Notes: generated by a model not told the origin, from the letters alone. DNA of 64,000 nt from JANYHH01 sp965249745 (GCA_965249745.1 OZ252252.1:3472001-3536000); one strand, 5' to 3'; positions 49,931 to 59,500 are shown, counted from the stretch's first letter. Translations and numbers: made by a program.

Positions 49931-50182
49931 GTCGTATATCAGAAAATCAGTCTCCCACCCGAAATCCTAGAGTACGCCGAGCAGTACGCGGCTGAAAAAG
50001 GCCGTTCGAGTCGTAGCGATTTCTTGCTCGCCGCTGCCAAAGCGTCGCAGAAGCAAGAACTCAGTGAAGGCTATCAAGCATTTGCAGATGCATACCGTCA
50101 GCATCCCGAACCTTTCAATTTTCTTCAGGATTATAGCGACGGTCCCGAGCCAAGTGACGGGAGTGAGTGGCTACAGACCTGA
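49931..50182 (+). pseudogene. Antitoxin relic (ribbon-helix-helix type) without a start codon
   Basis: Immediately after the guaB stop, in the same frame, the sequence reads KISLPPEILEYAEQYAAEKG, then RSSRSDFLLAAAKASQKQEL and a tail ending SDGSEWLQT-stop. This is the typical pattern of a MazE/RHH antitoxin. No ATG, GTG or TTG occurs between the guaB stop and the conserved part, so the N-terminus is lost unless a non-standard start is used. Confidence 0.7.
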
Positions 50183-50286
50183 TTCGGCACGTCAGTGTGA
50201 CTCAAATTGCGCGACGCTTAGGATTTGTACCAGAGGATCTGATGATCGAGTTAGACAGAAGAATTCGAGAACACCTAGCCCGATAA
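50167..50286 (+). pseudogene. Toxin relic (MazF/PemK C-terminal end)
   Basis: A 39-codon ORF overlapping the antitoxin end reads VATDLIRHVSVTQIARRLG, then FVPEDLMIELDRRIREHLAR-stop, which resembles only the last 35 or so residues of MazF/PemK toxins. The catalytic N-terminal barrel (about 75 residues) is missing, indicating an internal deletion. Its end overlaps the convergent GNAT gene by 12 nt. Confidence 0.65.
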
Positions 50287-51207
50287 CTTCCGCTGAAACC
50301 AGACGAATTCACCCGAGGGTTGGAAGCCGAGCTTGCGATTGATCGCCAGCATCGGCGCGTTTCTCGAGTCGTTGGCGGTACGAAGCCCGGCAGAGCCGCG
50401 TTTCGTCAGATCGTCTATGACGAGCAATTTCACAGCCTGCGCCAACCCTCCCCCGCGATGCGAACGCTTGACGCCCGCAAGGCTGGTAGCAGCACCTTGT
50501 TCGGGCGTACTTTGTAAATGCGCCCCAGACAGCGCCACCCAGTCATCACCGCTCGAGGCAATGAATATCGTTGCCGCGTCCCGCCAATAAACGTCCCAGA
50601 GGCGATGATTGAACTCTTGTAACGTCTCGAATTCGCCCTCGAAAGATGGATCGTCTTCGACCGATTCTCGCACCAGCCGGTACAGGTTCTCGCGGTTCTC
50701 CAAGGTATCGCCCGCCTGAAGGAGTGCGAAGAAGCGATAGCCTCGCGTCTCGAGTTGCCGCACCAGAGTCAGGTCAACCGATGCCCCGAGGGGCAACGTG
50801 CTTCGTAGCGAGCGCTCGAGAATTTCAAAGCCGTTCCGCTCTAAAAAGCGATATGAATTCGCGTCCGGGTTCGCCATTGGGACGCGCACAGTCGGAACCT
50901 CGAGCCGTTGTATGTGTCGATTTAGCCGCGCCCAGAGCGCCGCGCCGATGCCCCGGTTTCTGAACGCTGGTTGCACCGCGAGGCGCACCGACCGATATCC
51001 TACAGGCTTTTGTGGCGAGGATAGCCGAAGAAACCCAGCGACTTGCCCGTCCAGAGAAACCGTTTCCGCCGCCCCGTCTGTGTTCGCGGGGCGTCCCGCC
51101 CGCTCGAGCCAGAACTCAATAGGTTCATTCCCCGGTTGAAACAGGTTGTGCAGTTCCCAGAGCAGAGGCATGTCATGTGAAACGAAATCGCGGAACTCGA
51201 GGTTCAT
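50275..51207 (-). CDS. GNAT-family acetyltransferase with two GNAT domains
   Basis: 310 aa from ATG 51207, overlapping the upstream stop (ATGA). The first domain has the acetyl-CoA loop VQPAFRNRGIGAALWARLNRH; the second shows VKRSHRGGGLAQAVKLLVID and TANDSRNAPMLAINRKLGFQ. Two tandem GNAT folds are common in Deinococcus and actinobacterial resistance-type acetyltransferases. The substrate is not readable. It is co-translated with the CPT-like kinase. Confidence 0.85.
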   Translation of the reverse strand: MNLEFRDFVSHDMPLLWELHNLFQPGNEPIEFWLERAGRPANTDGAAETVSLDGQVAGFLRLSSPQKPVGYRSVRLAVQPAFRNRGIGAALWARLNRHIQRLEVPTVRVPMANPDANSYRFLERNGFEILERSLRSTLPLGASVDLTLVRQLETRGYRFFALLQAGDTLENRENLYRLVRESVEDDPSFEGEFETLQEFNHRLWDVYWRDAATIFIASSGDDWVALSGAHLQSTPEQGAATSLAGVKRSHRGGGLAQAVKLLVIDDLTKRGSAGLRTANDSRNAPMLAINRKLGFQPSGEFVWFQRKLSG

Positions 51208-51767
51208 CCTGCCGCCAACCAACGAAACACGCCCGAAGCTGGACGTGCTTTCCAGGCGCAGATGATCTTCGCGGCGTTCGCTCCTGGTGACCCGCTCGAG
51301 TCCAGCTCGAAGTCGTACCGGCTGAAGCTGTGAACCGTCTCGAGGTCGCGCCTGGCGTCACCCGCGCGCCGATCCCCTCGGGCCCGTTCGCGCCGCTCGA
51401 GTTCGGGTAGCGGGCAATGCACGCCGACGAAGAAGACATCGAACGGCGCTAACAGTCCCACCAGCCGCTCGAGTTGGTCTTTGGTCTCAACGATGTAATC
51501 AATCACCAGATTGTTGCCCGCGTTCGCCAGGGCAGCCAAGCAACCGTAATAGCCCGCGAAGAGTTTGGGACGCATCTGCCCCCAGCCAAACGCGCCACCC
51601 TCGTCGCGGCGCTTCGGCAGGACCTCCGCGCCAAACATCAGGAAATCCAAGGAGAATTGCAGGAACGGTTCGTCCAGTTGCGCTTGCAACCCGCGACACA
51701 GGGTTGACTTCCCGGCGCTGGATGCCCCGTTCAGCAAGATGATCTTTCCAGGCGAGGTGTCGTTCAC
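51204..51767 (-). CDS. Chloramphenicol phosphotransferase (CPT)-like P-loop kinase
   Basis: 187 aa. Walker A GASSAGKST is near residues 14-22, then QFSLDFLMFG, a Gly-rich stretch, NLVIDYIVE (Walker-B-like), FFVGVHCPLPELERRERARGDR and a C-terminal helix. This matches the CPT-like family, which includes a self-resistance kinase of a chloramphenicol producer but also many members with other, unknown substrates. Resistance to chloramphenicol is therefore not implied. The following GNAT gene overlaps it. Confidence 0.8.
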   Translation of the reverse strand: MNDTSPGKIILLNGASSAGKSTLCRGLQAQLDEPFLQFSLDFLMFGAEVLPKRRDEGGAFGWGQMRPKLFAGYYGCLAALANAGNNLVIDYIVETKDQLERLVGLLAPFDVFFVGVHCPLPELERRERARGDRRAGDARRDLETVHSFSRYDFELDSSGSPGANAAKIICAWKARPASGVFRWLAAG

Positions 51768-51858
51768 ACCGTGAAGTCTATCTCAGCTCAAAGCTGGGTG
51801 GGGAATGGTCAGCAAAAACCGCTCGAGATTCACCGGAGTCTCGAGCGGTGGGTTCCAC

Positions 51859-52191
51859 TCACGCCCCTTCGATCACCACGGCCGTCCCGTACGCCAGCAC
51901 CTCGGTCACGCCATCGGTCAACTCGTTCGCGTCGTAACGCATGGCGATCACCGCGTTCGCGCCGCGCTGCCGGGCGTGTGTCAGCATCAGCTCGTAGGCA
52001 TCCTCCCGCGCTTTCTCGCAGAGTTCGGTGTAAAGGGAAATATTCCCTCCCACCAGTTGCTGCAAGCCCGCGCCGATTGCCCCAAACACGCTCCTCGAGC
52101 GCACGGTGATACCGCGCACCACGCCCAGATAGCGCACGATGCGATACCCAGAAAAATCGTTGCCCGTCGTGACAAACCCATCCTGAGCCAT
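51859..52191 (-). CDS. YbjQ/UPF0145-family protein
   Basis: 110 aa from ATG 52191 with GGAGA upstream. Family blocks: GYRIVRYLGVVRGITVRSRS, then GGNISLYTELCEKAREDAYE, GANAVIAMRYDANEL and VLAYGTAVVI. These proteins form a pentameric beta-alpha fold sometimes annotated as a putative heavy-metal-binding domain. The role is not established. The upstream open frame of 43 codons is not family-like. Confidence 0.9.
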   Translation of the reverse strand: MAQDGFVTTGNDFSGYRIVRYLGVVRGITVRSRSVFGAIGAGLQQLVGGNISLYTELCEKAREDAYELMLTHARQRGANAVIAMRYDANELTDGVTEVLAYGTAVVIEGA

Positions 52192-52227
52192 TGATCGTTC
52201 TCCTCGAGCGTCAGCGTATCTCAGACT

Positions 52228-52306
52228 AAAAACTTGGACTTCTGAATTACGCTTCAGATTGAATTGGAGCCGGTACACGCGAAAGTTGAGCAGTCCAAGA
52301 TTTTTA
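52228..52306. repeat. CTTGGAC inverted repeat between pyrG and the YbjQ gene
   Basis: CTTGGAC (52233-52239) and GTCCAAG (52293-52299) flank a 53-base loop that contains a smaller hairpin (CTGAATTACGCTTCAG). On the minus strand the structure is followed by TTTTTAG, so it may terminate pyrG. The block CAAGATTTTTAC and AAAACTTGGA also occur in the repeat at 8652-8698. Confidence 0.45.
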
Positions 52307-52365
52307 CGTGCGTGACCCACAAAAAAACTACTGACGAGGCGCGCGGCTCATGGGTGTCAAAAACA

Positions 52366-54018
52366 TTAAGCGACTTGCGTTTCTTGCGCCACGCTCGAGG
52401 CGGCGCTCTGCTTGAACGCCAGGGCCGCCGCGACGAAAGCGCGAAACGGCGGGCTGGGCCGCATCGGTCGAGACTTGAACTCCGGGTGCGACTGGACAGC
52501 CAGGAAGAACGGGTGGTTCGGGAGTTCTATTGCCTCGACCAGCCCCGCCCCTCGAGCCTCCTTGCCGGGGGTGACGCCGCTGACAATCAATCCGGCCGCT
52601 TTCAGCGCGTCCACGTAGATCGGGTTAACCTCGTAGCGGTGACGGTGACGTTCCAATACCGTGCTGGCCCCGTAGACCTTTTCCAAGAGCGTATCCGGCA
52701 AGATTCGCATTTCCCAATCCCCGAGGCGCATCGTGCCGCCCAAACCGCCCGCCTCGAGTTGTTCCGGCATCAGATCAATCACCGGCCGCGAGGCGTACAG
52801 ATCAAATTCGGTGCTGTTGGCATCGGTCAGACTGGCGACGGAACGGGCGAATTCGATCACAGCGATCTGCAAGCCCAGGCAAATCCCGAAGTACGGCACG
52901 CCGTTCGTGCGCGCGAATTTCGCGGCGCGGATTTTCCCCTCAATGCCGCGCATCCCAAAGCCCGGTCCGACCAGCACACCGTCCATGCCCGCTAAAGCTC
53001 GAGCGGCGTCCTCGTCAGTTTCCAGTTCCTCGGCGTTGACCCAGCGGATATTGACGCGGGCATCGTTGTAAATCCCGGCGTGCTTGAAGGCTTCCAGAAT
53101 GCTCAGGTAGGCGTCGCCCATCGCCACGTATTTGCCGACGAAAGCAACATTGACGCTGAAGCTGGGTTGCCGAACTTTCTTCACGGCGTCGTGCCAGAAG
53201 GCTAAACTGGGTGGGATCTTCTCCAGTTTCAGGCGCTTCTCGAGTTCGCGCCCCAAGCCCTGCTCCTCGAAGGCGAGCGGGATCTCGTACAGGTCCGTCA
53301 CGTCGAAGCTGCTGAAAACGCGCTCCGGCTCCACGCTGGTGAAGAGTGAGACCTTGCGGCGCAGTTCGTCACCGAGGGGCGTTTTGCTGCGGACCATCAC
53401 GAAATCAGGGCTAATACCGACGGATCGAAGCTGTGCGACGCTGTGCTGCGTGGGCTTGGTCTTGATCTCTCCGGTCGTGATCTCAGGGGCCAGCGTGAGG
53501 TGCAGGTACGCGGTATTTTCGTAGGGTTCGTCGAAACGCATCGTGCGGATGGCTTCCAGGAACGGCAGGCTTTCGATGTCGCCGACCGTGCCGCCGACCT
53601 CGACGACGCAGATGTCGGCACCCGCTTCAACAGCCGCACCACGAATCCGGTCTTTGATTTCATCCGTGATGTGTGGAATGACTTGTACCGTTTGCGACAG
53701 GTACTCACCGCGCCGCTCCTTCTGAATGACGCTCAAATACACCTGCCCGGTGGTGATGTTGTTGCCGCGCTTGACCTCAATATCCAAGTAGCGCTCGTAA
53801 TTTCCTAGGTCCAGATCGGTTTCCGCACCGTCGCCGGTCACGAAGACCTCGCCATGCTCGTAGGGTCGCATCGTGCCCGCGTCCAGGTTGATGTACGGGT
53901 CAATCTTCACGGCCACGACCTTGTACCCTCTGGCGCGCAGGATCGCACCGAGGCAACTCGTGGCAATCCCCTTCCCGAGACTGCTGACCACGCCGCCGGT
54001 GACAAAAATGTATTTCAT
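52366..54018 (-). CDS. pyrG: CTP synthase
   Basis: Makes CTP from UTP, ATP and glutamine. 550 aa from ATG 54018 (MKYIFVTGGVVSSLGKGI) with AAAGGTG upstream. The synthetase domain has GEVFVTGDGAETDLDLGNYER and VIPHITDEIKDRI. The class I glutaminase domain (about 300-540) has VGPGFGMRG, the nucleophile Cys in FGICLGLQ, and the HPE triad part in AVQSHPEFKSRP. The C-terminus is a short Ala/Ser/Gln tail. The leader carries a promoter followed at once by an intrinsic-terminator hairpin (54076-54105). Confidence 0.98.
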   Translation of the reverse strand: MKYIFVTGGVVSSLGKGIATSCLGAILRARGYKVVAVKIDPYINLDAGTMRPYEHGEVFVTGDGAETDLDLGNYERYLDIEVKRGNNITTGQVYLSVIQKERRGEYLSQTVQVIPHITDEIKDRIRGAAVEAGADICVVEVGGTVGDIESLPFLEAIRTMRFDEPYENTAYLHLTLAPEITTGEIKTKPTQHSVAQLRSVGISPDFVMVRSKTPLGDELRRKVSLFTSVEPERVFSSFDVTDLYEIPLAFEEQGLGRELEKRLKLEKIPPSLAFWHDAVKKVRQPSFSVNVAFVGKYVAMGDAYLSILEAFKHAGIYNDARVNIRWVNAEELETDEDAARALAGMDGVLVGPGFGMRGIEGKIRAAKFARTNGVPYFGICLGLQIAVIEFARSVASLTDANSTEFDLYASRPVIDLMPEQLEAGGLGGTMRLGDWEMRILPDTLLEKVYGASTVLERHRHRYEVNPIYVDALKAAGLIVSGVTPGKEARGAGLVEAIELPNHPFFLAVQSHPEFKSRPMRPSPPFRAFVAAALAFKQSAASSVAQETQVA

Positions 54019-54075
54019 GGAAAACACCTTTCGCTCGAGCAGGACAGGCTCGAGGTGTTGAGAGAAGAGAAAAAG

Positions 54076-54105
54076 AAAAACCCGGCGGGCATCAGCCCTA
54101 CCGGG
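54076..54105 (-). terminator. Attenuator-like hairpin in the pyrG leader
   Basis: On the minus strand CCCGG-TA-GGGC-TGAT-GCCC-G-CCGGG is followed by TTTTTC and further T-rich sequence. It lies between the predicted pyrG transcription start (about 54105) and the pyrG ATG (54018), so it can end pyrG transcripts early. A terminator for the upstream gene at 54388-54921 is less likely because a promoter lies directly in front of it. Confidence 0.65.
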
Positions 54106-54110
54106 ATTTA

Positions 54111-54139
54111 AGGTTAGCATGTTTCTGGGGAAATGTCAG
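54111..54139 (-). promoter_or_regulatory. pyrG promoter
   Basis: On the minus strand CTGACA (54134-54139) and TAACCT (54111-54116) are separated by 17 bp. The transcript would start 5-8 nt later, right at the base of the attenuator-like hairpin, with sequence near AAATCCCGG. Confidence 0.6.
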
Positions 54140-54387
54140 CGCCGAGGGACGGGGGAACCGCAGTATCTGATTGCTTGGTCTGTTCGGGTCACCGCGAGTT
54201 GCAACGGACGATCAGACTAATAACTCTACAGGACGAGGTTTTTCGTGAGGACGAAGCTTGTGTCCGCTCACGCCTAGACCAGCCCAAACATCGTTTTTAG
54301 CAACATTGCTTTCACACGGCGGCTCGAGGCATCGGTTCATCTCGACCCGTTGAGATTGAACTTACAGAGATGAGGGTAATCAACAGG

Positions 54388-54921
54388 TCAGCGGTTGTAC
54401 ACCCGAAACCTCGAGCTGACATCGAAGGTCACACAGGGTTCCTCACCCTTGTAAACCGGAGCGACGCAGACCGTGACCTTGCCACCCGCGCCGACGGTAT
54501 CGGGTTTTAGGCTTCCGGCACGATCCGTCAGTTTTCCGAACCTCCCAACGACTTCGACAGCTTGGTACGTCCTCGAGTCCACAATCCGGTGGAAGGCGTC
54601 CGCACCGGGATTGACGAGCGGTGAGAGTGGCAACCAGGAGCTTTTACCGTTGTTGTCCTTGGCGTACAGGGAGGCTGACAGGCGCGGGATAATGTAAAAG
54701 TTGCGCCGTCCACCCCAGCGCTCCTTCAACGCCAGCGGTAGGCGCAGCGTGCAACTCGGGTAGTTCTCGTCTTGCAACAGGAAGTTCACGCGCTCGGATT
54801 TGAAGTACTCGTCCTGGCAAATCAGGGAAACTTTTTCTCTCGGGACAGTCACCGTGGGCGCGGCGGGCTGCGCGACAGCGAGGCTGAGGAGGACGGTCAA
54901 CATCAGAGCGATTCGTTTCAT
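54388..54921 (-). CDS. Secreted hypothetical protein, 177 aa
   Basis: Signal peptide MKRIALMLTVLLSLAVAQ, then a mature domain with four Cys (SLICQDEYF, YPSCTLRLP, TVCVAPVY, EEPCVTF) that could form two disulfides in the periplasm. Start at 54921 with AAAGGAAG upstream, chosen over an ATG 11 codons earlier. No family recognised. It follows another membrane-anchored gene after 77 nt and may be in one operon with it. Confidence 0.65.
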   Translation of the reverse strand: MKRIALMLTVLLSLAVAQPAAPTVTVPREKVSLICQDEYFKSERVNFLLQDENYPSCTLRLPLALKERWGGRRNFYIIPRLSASLYAKDNNGKSSWLPLSPLVNPGADAFHRIVDSRTYQAVEVVGRFGKLTDRAGSLKPDTVGAGGKVTVCVAPVYKGEEPCVTFDVSSRFRVYNR

Positions 54922-54998
54922 CGGGCTTCCTTTCACTCGAGAAAATTTCTTCAAGACATCCTCTCGAGACTCGCGTTTTAGGGCTTGGAGGCAGATTT

Positions 54999-55511
54999 TT
55001 AGGGCTTGATGATCTGCACCTCCAAGCCATCATTGGCGGGCGTGTAACTGCAACTGAACTCGAGCCGTTCAACTTTGTTGCCGTTCACCCCCTCGACCCA
55101 GCCATCCCAGCGTTTGCCGTCGGCGCTGGCGGAGATCTGACCCCCGGTTTCGTCACTCGGCGGGAACTTGGCGGCAAAATCACCGAGCTTGTTGCGAACG
55201 GCGTCCACGCATCTGGCAATCAAAACAGACGTGGCGATGCCGCCGCTAATGTCATCTGCGCCGTCAGCAGCTCGAGGGAACAGGAGGTACGCGCTCAGTG
55301 CGGTCACGGCCAGCGCCGCGAGCCACCCGAGCCAGAGTGAATTTCGCCTCGGGCTTGGCACTCGGGGGGAGCCGCGTAGCTCGCTCTGAACCGCCTCGCG
55401 GTACTGGGCCGCCGCCTCGAGCCGGGCGACTTCCTCGGCAGCGGCGCGATCAGCCTGCGCTTTCCGTTCTTCCTCGGCGCGAATTTTGGCTTTGTCCTCG
55501 TCGCTCAGCAT
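54999..55511 (-). CDS. Membrane-anchored hypothetical protein with N-terminal coiled coil, 170 aa
   Basis: Residues 1-45 form an Ala/Glu/Lys/Arg coiled coil (DKAKIRAEEERKAQADRAAA). One membrane helix follows (WLGWLAALAVTALSAYLLF, about 59-77), then an extracytoplasmic domain with two Cys (ARCVDAVRNK, EFSCSYTPAND). No family recognised. Confidence 0.6.
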   Translation of the reverse strand: MLSDEDKAKIRAEEERKAQADRAAAEEVARLEAAAQYREAVQSELRGSPRVPSPRRNSLWLGWLAALAVTALSAYLLFPRAADGADDISGGIATSVLIARCVDAVRNKLGDFAAKFPPSDETGGQISASADGKRWDGWVEGVNGNKVERLEFSCSYTPANDGLEVQIIKP

Positions 55512-55730
55512 CTTGGCATTGAAGTTAGGGCAAACCCAATGAGACGGCTCTCATCTCGTTTCTTGTAGAGCGGTACCGCTCGAGCATCAATTTCAAAGAC
55601 CTCTTTCTCGAGTTTCAACCTGATTTCCCGGCAAGACCTTTCTGTACCAGAGAACCCTCGCTTATCCCCAACTGACATTCAAAAAGGTTTTGAAAGCACA
55701 GCTCGAGCCATCAAAGCAGCAGCTTTTCGT

Positions 55731-55949
55731 TCACCTCGAACGACAGGACACCCCTGGGACAGCCCGCCCGTTTCGAGTGAGCGACGCGCTCGAAACCTTG
55801 GCGGGTAGATCGAAGCTGCCCTGGGAAATCTCGAGTCGAATCTGTTTCATGTAGGACATACGCTTTCGACTTTTGTCGGGTACAGAGCGTGCTTCTTCTA
55901 GGGTATCCACATCCAAGAAGTAAGCCATCGCTTCTCGCACCGTTTCCAT
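55731..55949 (-). CDS. Weak small ORF, 72 aa
   Basis: The first half (METVREAMAYFLDVDTLEEA, RKRMSYMKQIRLEISQGSFD) reads like a real helical protein, and QIRLEISQGSFDLPAKV faintly resembles the helix of FlgM-type anti-sigma factors. The last 20 residues look like non-coding translation. It may be a decayed or C-terminally altered gene. Low confidence. Confidence 0.3.
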   Translation of the reverse strand: METVREAMAYFLDVDTLEEARSVPDKSRKRMSYMKQIRLEISQGSFDLPAKVSSASLTRNGRAVPGVSCRSR

Positions 55950-56043
55950 ATCAGAAGTTCAATACGCGCAGGTCGAGAAATGTCGAGCATATTTCATTCT
56001 TAATCTCCCTGAGGAAAAAAGAATAATCGTGGGCCCTTCACGA

Positions 56044-56220
56044 TCACCGGATCAGACGACCCATGCTGCCTTGTGCGTTCCTTGGATCGGCATTGTACTG
56101 ATCCCGCGTCTGGCTGCGCTCCCCAGGTTTGGGCTTGTACTCCCGATTCTCGAGACCCGGTTGCTGCGGTTCGGCCTCGCTCGAGGGGGCGCGTTTCGTG
56201 ATTGGTAGAACGGCGGCTTC
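56044..56220 (-). pseudogene. 3' fragment of an unidentified gene
   Basis: A frame on the minus strand ends PQQPGLENREYKPKPGERSQ, then TRDQYNADPRNAQGSMGRLIR-stop. It looks protein-like (Pro/Gln-rich linker then a polar tail), but an in-frame TAG just upstream and no start codon show it is truncated. It may be the end of an older toxin tip or of an unrelated gene. The longest overlapping ORF in another frame (56000-56275) looks like non-coding sequence. Confidence 0.35.
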
Positions 56221-56292
56221 CTACTCCATTACCGGGAGTCCCTTTGATTTTGATCTGCGAGTGAACGGGCGTCATCTCGAGACCGAGATAAT

Positions 56293-56559
56293 CTATGTAA
56301 CTTTAGGTCTTAAATAGATATTTTCAAAAACATTCACTTTTACTTCTAAAGTATTGGGATTTATTCTTACTTCGGAAATCATTACTGCGTCCTGAGGTTT
56401 TTCTTGTGGTATATATAAATCCCAGACATATACACCATCCTCTATTGTAAAGCCTAAAGTGATCTCTTTTTTTAAACTCTCATCAATTATATAATGGCTC
56501 AAAACCTCCTTCATTCTGATTTGTGCAATTTTTTCAAGAACTTTTACATCAGGTTTCAT
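56293..56559 (-). CDS. 88-aa candidate immunity protein
   Basis: A small soluble alpha/beta protein (MKPDVKVLEKIAQIRMKEVL, then ITLGFTIEDGVYVWDLYIP). It begins 14 nt after the stop of the JAMM-tip toxin with a good AGGAG site, and both are AT-rich and free of CTCGAG sites, as expected for a toxin tip and immunity gene that moved together. No family recognised. The immunity role is inferred from position. Confidence 0.6.
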   Translation of the reverse strand: MKPDVKVLEKIAQIRMKEVLSHYIIDESLKKEITLGFTIEDGVYVWDLYIPQEKPQDAVMISEVRINPNTLEVKVNVFENIYLRPKVT

Positions 56560-56573
56560 AGCACTCCTATAAA

Positions 56574-59500
56574 TTATGGCAACCAGCTTGAGTTGATTAA
56601 ATCACCATTCTGATTAAACAGCTTCCACGTACCTTCCGAAGTTAGAATTGCGCTTTGTTTATTGCCAAACTCGCTTAGAATGAGTCTATCTCCAGCCGAG
56701 GAGCGTAAACTACCGTCGGGATGCGTATGCGCCGACCAGCGCCAACCCTTTTTCGCTAGAGAAGCAGCTAGCTCTTGATTGACTGGAACGCCATCTCTCG
56801 TACCTCGCATAATCAACCTTCTTCCAGCCATTGTAAACATTGCAAACTCATCGCCAGTTGAGGCTGACAAAGCAGCTAAATCTTTGAGTTTAAAAATTCC
56901 TTTTGGAATTAACTTTTGTGAGCCTTTTCCTGGTAGCTGGTTCAAAACTTCTTGTTGTATACGCGATAAACTTGCGTAGCCTCGCCAAATCGCCTTCGGA
57001 TTGCCTTTCAAAGGAGATGCAATTGTTGGTTCGGATTCCACTTTGGGGAGTTGCGCTTTGAACTTCGTGTACAGCCCCCGGAACCGCCCTAAACTCCCAC
57101 GCACACCCATGATCGCCAAGACTGCCAGCGCGATGCTGCCGACCATCCGCAGAAAGGCTTTGCTGGCAAGTTTCACCTGATCGTACTTGCCGTTCGCGTT
57201 CCAGGCGGTTTTGATCCAGCTCGCGCCCTCGGTCAGGGCGCTGTACAGGCTGACCGCCGCGCCGTATCCGGCGAACAGCAGAATCGCGCCTTGCAGCAGC
57301 ATCGCCACGACCTTCGTAATCATCGTCGGCTCGGGCGCAGCGGCCAGTGCAGACACGGTCAGTTCAGCGGCGATCAGGGCGGCGGTGATGGCAATGAATT
57401 CTGGGAGCTTCGGTTTGATGACCTCCCAAAGTTCCCCGAGGACTTCACCAATGAATTGCGGACTCTCGAGGACGCTTTTCACCAGGTCGCCGATGCGACC
57501 CATGCCGTTCGTGATGCTGGCGTACGCGCCGTTCGTGAGCGATCCGTCGTTGACTTGATCGCGCAGCGCGAGCGCACGTTGAATGCCGGGCACGTAAATG
57601 ACGACGTTCTGATTGAACGCGGCGTCCTTCCAATTGCCCGCGTCGGGGTTCTTCAGTGCGTTCGGGTTGACCCTCGCCAGCACGTTGACGAAGTAGCGTA
57701 AGTCCATGCCCGGCTGCGCGAAACGGCGGTAATACTGCTCCGCCACCCCGACGGCGCTCTGACCGGCACTGACCTGATGCAGGCTCGCGCCGGGGTCGTC
57801 TGGGTAGAGGCGCATGAAGCTCTTGTTCGCGTACCCCGTGCCGCCCCCAGAGAGGCTGAGTTGATACCAGCCCCCCTCGAGTTCGCGCACCACGAGGGCT
57901 TTCGTGTTGAACGCGAGGCGCTGCGTGGGTTTGTCCTTACCACTCGTGTTCGGCGAGCGGTAGAGGTTCACGCCGTCCGGGTTGAAGACGAGACCAACAC
58001 CCATCTGTTCGGAAACGGTCTTTAAGTTCGTTGCGCTTGCACCCTGCTTACCCAGGGAACGGCTCGTGCTGCGAATCGAGCGGTATTGCTGGTTCGCGCC
58101 CGAAGCGGTCGCTCGAGTCTGCGTTTGCTCACCGGCGCTGAGCGAGACGAACACCGCGCCGACGCGAAGTTCTTGTGTCGTGGGTTTACGCCAGAAAGAC
58201 CACGACCGGGAGTCATCGCCGTAACTGAACTTGCCCTTTTGATCGGTGTGCTGCTGCGCCAGTGCCCGGTCGTACCCGAGTTTCTCGAGCAGATTGACCA
58301 TCAATTCTTTCGGCGTGTCCACCGACGCACTAATCGGAACTAAAACGCCTTCAGGCGTAGGTTGGCGGTTTCCACGGGCGGTCGTTGCTCCATCCGGTTG
58401 CCGCTGCATAGCTTTCGAGGGAGCAGTGTGACCAAAGGCAGACGCGAGTTTTGAAGTAGCGTTCTCAGCACTTTTCGTCTTCGCGCTCGAGACACTGCTC
58501 AGATCAGTACTCGAGAGCTGGCTACCTTTATCCCTCGCCTCAAGCTCGAGACCACAATCTTTATCCACCCCAGCCTGCACCAACCCATTGGCTTGTTGCT
58601 GCGTGTGCCAGGTTTCATGCCCAATCAACTGCAATCCCTCGAGTGAAGTCGGGTTCCACGTCCCAGCTCGAAAGAAAATATCGTTCCCTGCGGTAAGGGC
58701 TTTCGCATTCAACTTCCTCGAGATGCCATCCGCGCTCGAGTCCAGGTGAACTCTGACCTTGGACAGGTCCACATTCCACTTCACCTCGAGCATCGCTCTC
58801 ACGTTCTCCGGTAGGGGTTGCCCACCCCCTCGCGCTTGTTCTATCAACCCGGCTGCACCTTCACCACTCGCCTCTTCGAGCGCTTGCCGTTGCGCGATCG
58901 GCTCGAGTTCTCGCTGCCAAGTCTCGCGTTGCCCCTCCAAACCTTCCTCTCGAGCATCCAAGGCTCGTTGGAGTTGACCGGGGAAACTCGGGTGATGACC
59001 CAGCGCGGCAAACGCAGCCGATTCGACTGCGCCACGTTGACCCGGATCGGTGAACCGCTGAATCGCCCCTGCCAGATCAGTCATCGAGTGACTCGAGCCT
59101 GGAGATCGGAAGTGTTTGACCAGGGTGGCACCAGCGTTCTTGAAGCCCTGGTAATTACGAATCAAGTTGGGATCACCGTTGACTTGTTCCTCGGCTCTCG
59201 AGCGTTGAATCTCTGCCACGTACCCGAGGGAAGGCGTTTGACCTCGAGGGGGTGCAGTGACCTCGGGTAGAACGGCTGTTTGGAGTCGTTGTGTTACCAA
59301 TCTCTCGAGATGTTGCTGTGAGCGTTGAGCAACGAATGCAGCTCGAGTGTCAGCCGCGACTCGAGCGGTGCGCGTGTGATCGGTCAGGGCGCGTTGCACG
59401 GCTGGGATTTTCAGACTCGAGGTACGCCAGGTTGCTTGGGAGACTCGAGCCTGAGAAAGCTGGGTGTCGTGGAATCGTTGAATCTCGAGTTGGGATTGCT

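Larger units (their letters stand above)
55512..56292. other. Gene-poor stretch with remnants
   Basis: About 780 bases between the coiled-coil gene and the immunity candidate. One weak ORF (55731-55949) and one probable gene fragment (56044-56220) are listed separately. The remainder holds scattered CTCGAG sites and a GCGGTACCGC palindrome near 55570. I see no promoter or terminator that is convincing. Confidence 0.4.

Noticed and set aside
51204..51767. Calling the CPT-like kinase a chloramphenicol resistance gene
   Set aside because: The family has many members with other or unknown substrates; sequence alone does not support resistance.
56000..56275. 91-aa ORF in the gene-poor stretch
   Set aside because: Its composition looks non-coding; a different frame in the same place shows a protein-like 3' fragment.
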